64,000 nt of DNA from Bathynomus jamesi (GCA_023014485.1 JAJOZX010000943.1:1-64000), one strand, 5' to 3'; counted from the stretch's first letter, positions 44,491 to 54,775 are shown. Notes: generated from the sequence alone by a model not told the origin. Translations and numbers: made by a program.

Positions 44491-44492
<2 letters not shown>

Positions 44493-44574
<82 letters not shown>

Positions 44575-44589
44575 TCGTATATATATATA

Positions 44590-44624
<35 letters not shown>

Positions 44625-44644
44625 TCGTATATATATATATATAA
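44493..44644. repeat. Compound TG/TA/CA microsatellite, duplicated block
   Basis: A block ATATATACATATATACACAC then CA units and CTCGTATATA is present twice in tandem. Confidence 0.9.
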
Positions 44645-44699
44645 CACACACACAAGGGTAATTCAATAAGTATCCGCACTTTTTAGTTTCACAATTTTA

Positions 44700-45265
44700 T
44701 TTTCACATTTGATAGATTATAAACACATCACTTCTCAACATAGTCTCCCTGTTTCTCAATACACTTAGTCCACCGATCTTCAAGCTTCCCAATGCCATCA
44801 CAAAAGAATGTTTTTGCCTGTGTGCGTAGTCATTCATGCACCGCCTCTTTCAGGTCATCATCGCCTTGGAATCGCTGAACTCTCAAAGAGTCTTTTAGTG
44901 GTCAAAACAGGTAAAAATCCGAAGGTGGAAGGTCTGGACTGTAGGCTGGATGGTCGAGAACTTCAAATTTAAGTTCTTGGAGGCATTTTCTAGTCTGTGC
45001 AGCGGTATGAGGGCCCGCATTGTCGTGTAACAGAATAACACCTTCCGACAATCTCCCTCTCCGTTTTGTGCGAATTGCTTGCTTTAACTCATTCCGAAGC
45101 ATGTCAGAATACGATGCACTTGTTACTGTAGTTCCACGCTCTAGATAATGTTCAGAGATAGGGCCTCGTATATCGCAAAACAGTGTTAGCATAACTTTAC
45201 CTGCTGACGGCTGCGCTTTGAACTTCCTTGCAACGGGAGATGTTGGATGCTTCCATTGCATGCTC
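44700..45265 (-). pseudogene. DD34D mariner transposase C-terminal half
   Basis: MQWKHPTSPVARKFKAQPSA leads into GKVMLTLFCDIRGPISEHYL. The second Asp is in VILLHDNAGPHTAAQ, the third in AYSPDLPPSDFYLF, 34 residues apart. After a stop where most relatives have Gly or Arg, the reading continues as PLKDSLRVQRFQGDDDLKEA to KQGDYVEK. This is not the family of copies A and B. The first catalytic Asp (VSGDE) is in the oppositely oriented piece at about 45,360. Confidence 0.75.
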
Positions 45266-45269
45266 TGTG

Positions 45270-45480
45270 ACAGAAGAGCACAAGCGTAATCGTATGGACG
45301 TCTGCTCTCATCTTTTGGCGCAGTATCATAATGAAGGTGATAACTTTTTGGAGCGCATTGTCAGTGGAGACGAAATCTTGATCAATCACTATGAACCAGA
45401 AAGCAAACGACAGAGCATGCAATGGAAGCATCCAACATCTCCCGTTGCAAGGAAGTTCAAAGCGCAGCCGTCAGCAGGCG
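45270..45480 (+). pseudogene. Mariner transposase middle part, reversed
   Basis: VTEEHKRNRMDVCSHLLAQY, HNEGDNFLERIVSGDE carries the first catalytic Asp in its normal GDE context. NHYEPESKRQSMQWKHPTSP then overlaps the start of the minus-strand piece. The reading runs off into the (TA)n tract at 45,480. Confidence 0.75.
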
Positions 45481-45481
45481 A

Positions 45482-45543
<62 letters not shown>

Positions 45544-45563
45544 GCGTGTGTGTGTGTGTGTGT

Positions 45564-45746
45564 TACGGCCTTTTTGCGAAATCAGCCTTTTTGCAGAAAA
45601 AGCTCGATTCAGGTTAATTGAATGTCCGGTTAGGTCAACTCTCCGCCCTTCACGATTGACGAAGTTAAATTGTGATATTTTCGTTGTTTAACGAAAATAT
45701 CACGACTTAACCCTTTTGCAAAAAGGCCGATTTTGCAAAAAGGCTG

Positions 45747-45749
<3 letters not shown>
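45564..45749. repeat. Palindromic core with CGGCCTTTTTGC arms
   Basis: The outer arms ACGGCCTTTTTGCGAAATC and TTTTGCAAAAAGGCTGT pair. The inner part contains GTGATATTTTCGTTGTTTAA and CGAAAATATCACGACTTAAC, plus TCCGGTTAGGTCAACT. Its order matches the copy at 63,843 in reverse. It is bounded on both sides by TG or TA arrays. Confidence 0.65.
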
Positions 45750-45795
<46 letters not shown>

Positions 45796-45904
45796 GTGTG
45801 TGTGTGTGAAAAGTATGAATACTTGTCGCGGGAATCTTTACCCGTTTTCTTTTGTGAAGTGGGGAATAAACTTGAGCGCGGAATTAAAAATTGGAATTGG
45901 AATT

Positions 45905-46165
45905 ATAATTGATCCGAGCATACAGAGAATTGATCGCGGAGCTTCTCGAAGCGAGAGCGAAGCAAGTGCACCTAGTTATTAATATTATTATTATAATTAT
46001 TATTATTATTATTATTGTGTTTCCTTTGTCGAGGATTCTCCTTTTATCCGATTTTTAAGAAACTTTCAAGGATGCTATTTAAAGTTCAAACTTTTGCATC
46101 TCCCTCTATCCGACTGATCGCGTCCCGTTTTCTGTGACTACAGGGGACACTTATATTCTAAAAAA
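45905..46165. repeat. Dispersed repeat, related to 35,720-35,945
   Basis: See the copy at 35,720. Here GATCGCGGAGCTTCTCGAAG, GCGAAGCAAGTG, (TTA)n and TTTCTGTGACTACAGG occur in the same order over a similar distance. Confidence 0.45.
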
Positions 46166-47263
46166 AATCCTGAAAAAATCAGTAAAATGAAATCTCAAAA
46201 AAATCTTTTACAGAATTTTCCCACACTCATCTGAATTACGAGGGTAGGCCTATACTGGGTATGCGCAAGTTATGCAGAGATTTTTTTTTTTCACTTATTT
46301 CCACTTTTATGAGCCCTGGTAGAAACCTCGATTTTGAGAAACAGTCATAAAAAATTGGATAATTAATCTACAGGGGTGATATTTACATAATTTTAAAGGT
46401 ATTGTTAGGCCGTAACGGATATAATTTATAAACAATAAAAATATTTAATTATAAATACATAATATTAAACTATTAATTTCTCCCAAAAAATAAATAAATA
46501 AATGTACAGAATTAAATGTACAGATTAAAATAGGCGTTTAATTTCTATATTTCGATATAAGCCTATTAAAATGTTTATTGTATATAAATTTCACGTTCAC
46601 ATCTTTTTTATTTTATATTCTAAATGCGTCTGTATACGTGTTTTCCCTTACTTGGAAACCCATTTTAAAATCGTCAAAACTTGCGACGAAGAAAAGCTAA
46701 ATTTTATTTATGGGGAAAGTATGGAAAGATATTTTGAATCCGAATGACTTTACCGTTGACTTTTGTTTACGGAAGTTCTTTTTTCGGACTCCTCTTTAAC
46801 ACCCGATAAAATTATATCATGGTGGAAATTTATCCATAATAATAAGTTATATACACAGGTTATAAACGTAATTTAAAAGGGGAAGCAAACGAAAGAAAAA
46901 GTCTTTTTCTCGTTCGTGGATGAAATTCTATCAGAAAAATGAAAAACTACTTCTATCTTATCTGGATCTAAAAGGTGAAGGTTTTAATTCAAATTTAAAT
47001 AATGAAGTTTCCTATCTTGAAATGCTTTCACTTTTTTAATACAGTTATTTAAAAATTTATTCATTAATTAGAATAGAACAATTTTTAATTTATGTACAAT
47101 TGAACAAACGGCAAACGCGGAAATATTAGAATTACAAAGTAGGACGAAAACCAAAAAACTCTTCTATTCCTGGACATAAATATTAGAAAATAAAGCAATT
47201 AGTTTGTAGCTGCCATCTACCAAAAATCTATACACATACTGGACTTGCCATGAATTACTTTGG
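46166..47263. other. Spacer, nothing recognised
   Basis: About 1.1 kb of AT-rich sequence with no supported ORF, repeat end or RNA gene. Confidence 0.5.
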
Positions 47264-47271
47264 TTTTACAT

Positions 47272-50099
47272 TAGGGCTGGTCGAAATTTTATCCTGAATA
47301 ACCACGCATTGCAGCGGGTTTCTATGGCTCCGAAAAGCCTTCTGATAACTTTTTTTTACTGTGCGAAGTGCTGTAGGTGTAGCACAATTTTGGGTTTTTT
47401 TGCCTCTCATGTCTTGTACTCTGACATATATTTTTCCTGGTGTTTTAAATCCTAATGCAATGATGCAAAATTAAATGCCAACTGAAATATGATATATAAA
47501 TGAAACAAAATGTGTTGTTATTTATTGACAATAGCCATTTAGCAGCATTATATTAACTTTTTAAATTATAGACATATTGAAGAAGGTATAGAAAAGGTTA
47601 AAATTTTTAAAAATGAAACAATGTTACAACCAGACGTTTTTCTAAAGTGATCTTCCTTCATTGTTCCTGTAAATTCTTACTTCCATTGCCCTTTCGTGTT
47701 AAAATTAGGCATTTTTTCCTAGATTCCAAAAGATTTAAAATAAATTTTTGACGATTTTCATAGCCATATCGTTCTTCTGATGCTTTTGTCACGAGACTGA
47801 CAGCGCTCTCCAGTTTCTGACCATGACACGGGTATGGTGGAATCATCAGTGACTTGGCATGAGCTTTGATAATGTCACTGTCGCTGAATTCATTTAGCAA
47901 AGGTGGTGGATATATGGGTTCTCTCTCCCAATCAACCAATTCGGTGTAATCTTCTGCCTTCAAGTTGAGTGTTTTAGGAAGTTCAAAGTTTCTCAGTTTG
48001 GGGGAAGACTTTCTGGCCTCAATTATTCGCTGGATCGCAATTTCTCTCACTTGTTGCCTTTGATCCGTTATCAATGCTAAAAGAATATTTTCCGGTGTGG
48101 CAAAATAGGAGTTACGTTTTAAGACTGGTTCCATAATGTTTTGGAACTTTTCTTCAACATTTCTTACCAGTTGTGTAAGGTACCAAAAATTTATGGCTCC
48201 ATCGATCGCTTTTGGATGTGACTTAATTTGGAACCACCCGGGAGCATAGCACTGCATTATAATCTTCACAATGTCTTTGAAACCCTATTCTGGTTTCAAT
48301 GTTGATACATACAATCTTAGAACACGATTAGCCCGAGTGAGCCATCGCGCATGATGAATATTCCAGGAGATTTCGAACTCAGGTTTTCGGGAACGCTGCC
48401 CGATTGAACTGATAAGCAGATGTCGTACAAATAAATTCTAATCCGTGCTGAGCTCTTTTACAACATCAGCAGGAATTCATTTTATTCTTCCAGTTACTGG
48501 AGTGAAATTAACTATATTTAATTTTGTCAAGTCCTTTTCTATCGCTTTGCCAATATCACCTTTGAAACTGTCTGGTCCACTAGTCTGCCCATCAATTGCT
48601 TCAAATACATGCCTGAAAGGCAATTCATTCATGTGAAGCTGGCATACTAACCATTGCAAAGATCTATCTAGCTGAATCTCAATCAATTTAATCACACCAC
48701 CAATTTTTCCTGTATTTAATGCTGTTCCATCACATATTAAGGCTTTCAAAGTGTCATTAATGTCTGTATCCAAAATCAAAGTCAAAATTTCTTCTGCTAT
48801 GGATCGAGATGTCTCTTTATCTGACGTGAGATGGTCTACATATAAATCTCCAGGCTCTTTGACAATGGTGTAGTGCTCTTCTTTTGTTTTACCTCCCCGC
48901 GTTAATGTATCATCCATTCTACCATCAAATCCTATGCATTCTAGATGTAAGTTCTCCGATTTTGCCGTAACAATATTTCTTTTACCAACTTGCACTCTTT
49001 CTCTTTCCACTTTTTTCCTATCAAGCATGTTAGATTCATTCAAAATTCCCATGTCTTTTAAAACTGCATTTACAATGGTGGCCGCTGCTTTGCAGCTGAC
49101 GCGATAGCGATCTACAATAATAGCCAGCTCATCATAACGGTATCTGTTTTGTTCATGATCTGCTAACTCCAGTTCAGGTTTAAAATCATCATTTTCTTCA
49201 GTACTTGCATCCACTTCCATATCATCTAAGATGTCTAAACTTCCAGAAATGTCATTGAAAGAAGCCTCCATTTTCTCTTGAGCTCTTTGTTGAGCTCGTT
49301 GTTGCGCTTCTCGTATAACTTCACTTCTTGATGCAGATGCTGTAGCTCGATCAATTGGTCCCAGTTGATTTCTGCGTTCTTTTTGTCATATGAAAGATTC
49401 CCATTCTTGGACTGGAATTCTTTCGGTACACCTGCACTGTGGCCTTTCTCTTTTTTTGTCATAACAATCGCAACTGCATACGTCAAACATATCATCAAAC
49501 GTTGACAACTTTGTGAAAAATTCCTCCTTTCTTCTCTTTTGGGGTATTTAATTTAATTTAGATGCTGACATCAGTTGGCATACTTTCATGAAGATACCTT
49601 CTGTACCAATGGTAGGAAATGAAAATCGGTTCCAGATGACTTCAATATCAGTAGTGACAATCCTGTAACATTCGTTGGCACTACATGAACCTTTACCCTC
49701 AGCATCTTTTATTTGCCAAACAAAAAAACAGTGCCTCACTACATCAGCTTTTGAAGGTATCATGGCAGGTGGAAATCTAGTTGGCTGGCCAAAAGGAGAA
49801 TTAGCCGTCTTGCTACGTGTGGCCATTTTTTAAGAGACAAATACTTAAATCATAAATCTATATCATCTGAAAAGAAAAAACAAATGATTAGAAAGCTGAT
49901 CGCACAATATATAGCATATAAGTAAGTCATAGGAAAATGATAACAAGGGCTCCTCAAATGGGTAAAGGGGGTACTTTGTGCGACCCCTAGGGGGGTAGCA
50001 CAGTGCTTATTTTTTATGTAATGATAAGGACATTAAGTGGAAATCCATGCATTGCGTGGCTTTTGGATAAATTATTTTTTTGTGTTTCGATCCACCCTA
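47272..50099 (-). mobile_element. hAT-like transposon carrying an orphan gene
   Basis: The left end TAGGGCTGGTCGAAA and the right end TTTCGATCCACCCTA are inverted. Farther in, TTTATCCTGAATAACCACGC and GCGTGGCTTTTGGATAAAT also pair. TTTTACAT before and TTGTACAT after make an 8-bp target duplication with one mismatch. The 2.8 kb unit holds one long minus-strand gene. TAGGG tips and 8-bp duplications are hAT features, yet the protein is not a standard hAT transposase. Confidence 0.7.
47658..49826 (-). pseudogene. Orphan-family protein, probable hAT-like transposase
   Basis: About 723 codons read in one frame from MATRSKTANSPFGQPTRFPP to NGSKNLQEQ, broken only by about five stops (near 49,549, 49,385, 48,475, 48,445, 48,290) and no frameshift that I can see. 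A Cys cluster (DVCSCDC...CRC, about residues 115-135) is probably zinc-binding. Next are LECIGFDGRMDDTL, ALICDGTALNTGKIGG, WLVCQLHMNELPFRH and HHARWLTRANRVL. The C-terminal part has PPYPCHGQKLESAVSLVTKA. From memory this is a multi-copy arthropod and cnidarian family of unknown function. The spacing D - D - C-x3-H - RW recalls the RNase-H core of hAT transposases; that is inference. Confidence 0.65.
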
Positions 50100-50149
50100 T
50101 TGTACATCTCTACTGTATAAAATAAATTCTATTAAAATGAGTTTTCGAC

Positions 50150-51125
50150 TATAGTATTTGATAAATGCTCATCTTAAGACTCCTTTTATCAAAAAAATCA
50201 CCCTTCTTCGAAATTTTCTGGGTTAATTCTCTTCCAAAAGACTTACTCCAGAGAAATGTTAAAGATTTCTTAAATAAAATCTATCATCCAACTAACCTTT
50301 TACCTACAGTAAAGAAAAAATAATATTTGTTTAAAATTCCCTTTCTACATCTATTTTAGCTCCAAACTTCATAAGGAACTCCTCACCCCTCTTAGATATC
50401 TTTATCCACAAATAAATTCCTGGTTTGTCTATAATAATGCATAGCATTAAAACCTATTTTACATACAAAGAGAACTCCAAACACGCTCATCTCATTTGTG
50501 ATTTATTGTTTTAAGTGCGCTCGTTTCCAAGCGATCTGCATCGGTAGTACAAACCGTCAATTTAGGACACGAGTATCGCGGAATCTAAAACCGTACAAAA
50601 CGCCCTCTGGGCAAACCCTCGAAATCAGCAATTAGAACCGATTGCCACAACTTTTATTTTCCCATTCTGAAATTATTAACTCGACAACCAACAACAATTT
50701 AGCCGAGCTTCGCATTCTGGAATCACTACACATATTTAAAAGCCAACGCTCAATGATCATACATCTGGCTTCCAACTAACCCTCACAATATGATGAAATT
50801 TATTTCTGCATCCAATCCACATACGTATAAAATGTATTGTTCCTCCATTATAAAATGCAAGTTTTAACTTCGTGTTTTAATTACTGTAGTTTTCCAATTT
50901 ATTTAGTTAATTGTTAGGTAAATTTTTTTAAACTCCACTTTCCAGTTTCTAGCATCTGTACAAGTTTTATTATTTGATTTAAACCTTACGTTCCTTCCAC
51001 TTTCGTAGTATATTCAATTTTTTTAAGTTTCTTTTTTCTAAAAAAAAAATTGTAGAAGCCTGAAGATAGAAGTTAAATTTCCGAAACGTCGCAAACGAAT
51101 AAAGAATGTTATAAACATATCAATC
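50150..51125 (+). pseudogene. Penelope-like element remnant with GIY-YIG part
   Basis: Across frameshifts the plus strand has KCARFQAICIGSTNRQFRTR (about 50,520) with VSRNLKPYKT, then KSAIR.DCHN, ELRILESLHIFKSQ (about 50,700). In Penelope-like elements the endonuclease reads C-x-C...YIG-T-R-F--R--EH...SAI..H...LRI.E. The Tyr of YIG is Cys here. It ends at 51,060 with CTGAAGATAGAAG and CCGAAACGTCG, a CUGANGA...GAAA pair like those at 14.8 and 25.4 kb, though with a weak stem. Upstream text near 50,200 may be the reverse transcriptase end. Confidence 0.65.
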
Positions 51126-51131
51126 TTTTCA

Positions 51132-51168
<37 letters not shown>

Positions 51169-51674
51169 CAAAGGTGGGCACCCGGGCCTCAAAAAGGACC
51201 GACGGTCCCGGTCCTTGCCTCAAACTGGACCGACGGTCCTGGTCACGGTCCTTTCTGAAGATAGGACCTAGGAACGACTCGGTCCTCGGTCCTTATATAT
51301 AATATAAGTGAAAAATTTGATTAAAATGAAAAATGAAATTAAAGACACCGGAAATCTTTAATTTTATTAACGTAAATTATAATTAATACAATACATAAAT
51401 GATGAAAAAAAGTTAAGTTAAATGCTTGAGTTTCCCTTCAAGAAGACTAGCATTTCAAGACTAGCATCTTCTTTAGAACTTCAAATAATCACTAAACACA
51501 CTAAAATCACTAAAAAGACCGTCCGGACCGGGCCGTCCGGAATTGCTTAAAAATGGACCGTCGCTCCTCATTTCGGTCCTCACTGAGAAAAGGACCGACT
51601 TTCCCGCTCACGGTCCTTAAAAAGGATCGAGTTCCTGGAATTCGGTCCTTTTGGAACTCGGTCCTGCCCACCTT

Positions 51675-51676
<2 letters not shown>
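51169..51676. mobile_element. hAT MITE with GGTCCTT/GGACCG arrays
   Basis: CAAAGGTGGGCACC and CTGCCCACCTTTG are perfect short hAT-like ends. GGACCGA, CGGTCC and GGTCCTT words recur more than fifteen times in the two subterminal zones and hardly at all in the 200-base AT-rich centre. TATATATA lies on both sides but is part of microsatellites, so the duplication cannot be judged. Confidence 0.75.
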
Positions 51677-51706
<30 letters not shown>

Positions 51707-51709
<3 letters not shown>

Positions 51710-51939
51710 CTTTTGGTTTGCTTCCGCCCGAATTGTTAATTGTGACGAAGGTCAAGCTTTTCACTCCACCTTAGACCTACAGTTTAACGTGGAATCCGAA
51801 CCACGCCCCGCCAGCAGCTCAGCGTCTTAACCACTAGGCTACCAATTTATGTACCAACTACTTTATTTGTGTGAAAGGATGAACAGCTGGGTTTTGCTGT
51901 TACCGGCTGCCGTCACCGGGTCTCGATCCCGGGGCCGAT

Positions 51940-51941
<2 letters not shown>
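51707..51941 (-). mobile_element. Dimeric tRNA-derived SINE, copy 2
   Basis: Read on the minus strand: GGGATCGAGACCCGGTGACG (head 1 B-box), CAGCTGTTCATCC, then TAGCCTAGTGGTTAAGACGC and GTGGTTCGGATTCCACG (second A- and B-boxes), then ACTGTAGGTCTAAGGTGGAG and AACAATTCGGGCGG. It matches copy 1 (22,301) part by part, without the CTGCTA expansion. The 5' tip of head 1 merges with (TA)n. Confidence 0.75.
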
Positions 51942-51985
<44 letters not shown>

Positions 51986-52026
51986 TATATACACACATAT
52001 ATATACATGCACGGTCTGTGTGTATC

Positions 52027-52061
<35 letters not shown>

Positions 52062-52140
52062 ATATATATACACATATATATACATGCACGGTCTGTGTGT
52101 ATCATATATATATATATATATATATAATATATATATATAT
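51942..52140. repeat. (TA)n with a duplicated ATGCACGGTCTGTGTGTATC block
   Basis: The block TACATGCACGGTCTGTGTGT occurs at about 52,002 and 52,080 within TA arrays, a tandem duplication of roughly 80 bases. Confidence 0.85.
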
Positions 52141-52591
52141 GTTATACATGTTATAATTTAATTTATAATCGAAGTAAAGCCGCGCCCTAATGACAATTAT
52201 TTTTATGTAATTTCATTCATTCAATAATTCCCATGCAAATGTATGACTCATTTTCTCCGAACTGAATTCACACGCCAGTGACGTAGACGGTTTCTTTGAT
52301 TTCACTTGGGAAACATAGATTGTGAGACGCTCGGTTCTACAACGTTCTCAGGTCACGTCAACCGCTTGCGTAGAGGCGTAGCCAGGTTCCGTTCCTTTGA
52401 CTATATAAGAAGGGGATCAGCGCCTTTAAGGCAGATTCGGAGGAACCGGTCTCCGGGGTGGGGAGGTGCATCCCACCTCGTCAAGGAATTGCTTTTGGAA
52501 TTGGAAGATTAATAGGTTTTCAATTGGAGTCTGACTGTATAGAGAAAAAAGGCAGTATCTTAGCAATTGACTCATGCAAGCTTGGAGATTC
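52141..52591. other. Unassigned GC-richer stretch with a TATA motif
   Basis: TTGACTATATAAGAAGGGG at about 52,396 looks like a core promoter TATA box, followed by GC-rich sequence to about 52,490 (CCGGTCTCCGGGGTGGGG). No ORF follows that I recognise. It could be part of an LTR or untranslated leader. It ends where the giant inverted repeat begins. Confidence 0.3.
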
Positions 52592-53427
52592 TAGTAGTAT
52601 AGCCGCGTTTGGTTAGAGGAATTTGGGGTGCTTTGAATCCTGCCACTGGAGACCTTCGCCTCCGTTATAAGGGGGCCCCCCTTCCTTAAGTTCCTCTCCC
52701 CATTTATGGGGACTCACCATCCTTAATGAAGGGCACTTGCTCCTTGAGGGGGGGCCCCCCATCCTCCTTGTGTAAGGAAAAAAATAAAAAATTAAAAACA
52801 TTAAAAAGGATTCATTATCGCCTTCCTTCACGAGGAAAAAAGCCGCCTGTGGGGTTCTTTCACGGTCTTTCATGAGACAAAAACAGACAAACAAACGTTT
52901 GAGTACTTTTTGTTCCAGCACGTTCCACCAGACAATAGAAATGAACACTTAAAATAAATATCTTAAAAAGGGTTTAATAGACCTAACGAGAGTATGCATC
53001 GATCTCAAAACATAAAATGACTTGTATTATAATCCAATTCCACATACCTCTTGAAATGTAATTCCACTTTCATGTGTTAACAAAATGCGAACATCACAAA
53101 ATACAAACTCAGATTAATCACGTTTTAAATCAAAAACAATTTCTTTGTTTAATATTTGTATTATATGAAGTTAAATAAAAATATTAATAAAATTAAAATA
53201 AAACATTTTATTTTCAATTATAGGGGTAACTTTTGCTGTTCCTATTTAAAATCCATTTATTCTACACTAATATGAAATGAAGCGAAATGAAATTAATTGA
53301 GAAGGCTTATTGGCAGACTATAGCCCATATGAGAAATACTATTAAGCTACATTATGTAGTTAAGCCAACATTATTATTATTTATCATCAATTACCAGCTT
53401 AAACATTATTATTTGTTTACCATTATA

Positions 53428-54762
53428 CAGGGTGGGCGAGAAGTCTCCGTACACCAACCAATGTGCAATCATAATCATTCATAATTAATCTGAATCACTT
53501 ACGTACTTCGTGGTTACATATCCAGTGGATCCGTATGTGCACCTTGATGCTGGACACATAAGCGGATGCGCCTCCATGTCCTCTGTGACATATGTCGGAG
53601 CATTTGTGGAGTAATGGTGCGAAAGGCGTCTTCCACAGCTCTGCGCAGCCACTACTCCCTTGATAATACCCCACAACGAATTGTCCGGGGTGGTAAGGTC
53701 AGGACTACGTGGTGGCCATGGTAATGGTGCCGGAGATGTCGGTGAACCACGGCCAATCCAGCGGCCTTCAAAATGTTCGTTCAAAACGTCGCGCACAGAA
53801 AAAGCAAAATGTGCGGGTGCCCCATCGTGCTGCAGCCACACGTCATCCATGAGTCCCCTATCTCTGAGCTGAGGTATGAGCCACGTCTCCAACATTGCCA
53901 AATAAGATGCCGCGTTCACGGATCCATCGAAAAAGTAAGGTCCAATCAAATGACCTGATGTCATACCTGCCCATATCATCACATGCGGTGGATTATGTTC
54001 CAGCTCCTGCGTGAAATGGGGATTCTCTTTTGACCAGAACACCACATTTCTGTCGCGCGAACTGCGATAGATGGCACATTCATCACTGAAAAGAACCTTT
54101 GAGCGGGATACGGCACTTGGGAATGTGTCTAATAGAGCACGGCATGATTCATAACGCCGATCGATGTCGGCATCTGACAGTTCATTCACGAAAGTTGGGC
54201 GATACAGCCTCACTTTCAGGTCTTTCTTCATGTGGTCTCGCATCGTTGACCGTGGCACACCAAGCTCTGATGATCGTTTCTGCGTCGACTTAATTTGGGA
54301 ACGTTCAATGGAAGCGGCAATCGCTGCACATGTTTCCAAGCGCGTTGTCTTTCTTCCACTCCGCGGCCTATCTTTAACGCTTCCAAGAGCGAACGCACGT
54401 TTTTCCCAATCCAGCAGTGTCGCTCTTCGTGGTGGAGCCTTATTAAACCGTTCCCGAAACACAGCCATCACCTGCGTCATTGTTTTTCCCGTGTGCGGTC
54501 CCTCATGCACCCACACACTTGCCACCAACCGCTCCTCAACAGAGTAACTGCTTGTGTCAACCATACCGACAGCACCACAACTAAATTCCATGGGTACGGC
54601 TATCACCTACGCATTATCTTCGACACTGTTGCCAGATTGCCATTCGACACCGTTGCCACACTGCCATTGTACATAGTAGTGTGTGCTGTGCTGTGCTGTG
54701 TAAACTCAAATTGATTTCGGGTGCGTATCGTGCGGGTGTACGGTGACTTCTCGCCCACCCTG
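53428..54762 (-). mobile_element. DD46D mariner-like transposon
   Basis: CAGGGTGGGCGAGAAGTCTC and the right end GACTTCTCGCCCACCCTG are inverted, each next to TA (53,426-53,427; 54,763-54,764). One long ORF fills the unit. It is inserted in the left arm of the giant inverted repeat; the right arm shows the empty site (near 62,375). It is the best-preserved transposase of the window. Confidence 0.85.
53485..54606 (-). pseudogene. Mariner-like transposase with wide D-D spacing
   Basis: An open frame of 373 codons; the natural start is probably MVDTSSYSVEERLVASVWVH at about 54,564. HTH parts: MTQVMAVFRERFNKAPPRRA and SELGVPRSTMRDHMKKDL. The Asp are in VLFSDECAIYRS, LQHDGAPAHFAF and LTTPDNSLWG; between the last two are 46 residues, through an insertion rich in Ser/Pro/Ala (GSPTSPAPLPWPP). 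After WGIIKG the frame is shifted: the true C-terminus reads in another frame, WLRRAVEDAFRTITPQMLRH to HQGAHTDPLDM and a stop (about 53,523). The last 60 residues of the ORF are therefore spurious. Confidence 0.85.
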
Positions 54763-54775
54763 TATATATAAAATT

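Larger units (their letters stand above)
42423..44492 (+). mobile_element. DD37D mariner-like transposon, copy 2, interrupted
   Basis: ACCGGATATGGCAAAATAAA and (reversed) ACCGGGTATAGTAAAAAAAC are the ends, continuing through CTAGGCC-CTATTTTAAATGT on both sides. (TA)n or (TG)n tracts abut each end. Without the 686-bp insertion at 43,555-44,240 the unit is about 1.38 kb, standard for mariner. Confidence 0.85.
44650..45480. mobile_element. DD34D mariner fragments joined tail to tail
   Basis: The minus strand (45,265 to 44,655) holds the C-terminal half of a mariner transposase and a terminal sequence GGTAATTCAATAAGTATCC. At 45,266 orientation reverses. The plus strand (45,270-45,480) carries the preceding part of the same protein plus a second copy of the block QWKHPTSPVARKFKAQPSAG. 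The duplicated block is in opposite orientation on the two sides. (TA)n follows at 45,484. Confidence 0.75.

Noticed and set aside
52390..52410. TATATAAG as the promoter of a host gene
   Set aside because: No coding region follows. It is immediately succeeded by the tip of the giant inverted repeat, and TATA-like words are abundant here.
53485..53700. C-terminal 60 residues of the 373-codon transposase as a new domain
   Set aside because: The homologous C-terminus reads in another frame over the same bases, so this part of the ORF is a frameshift product.
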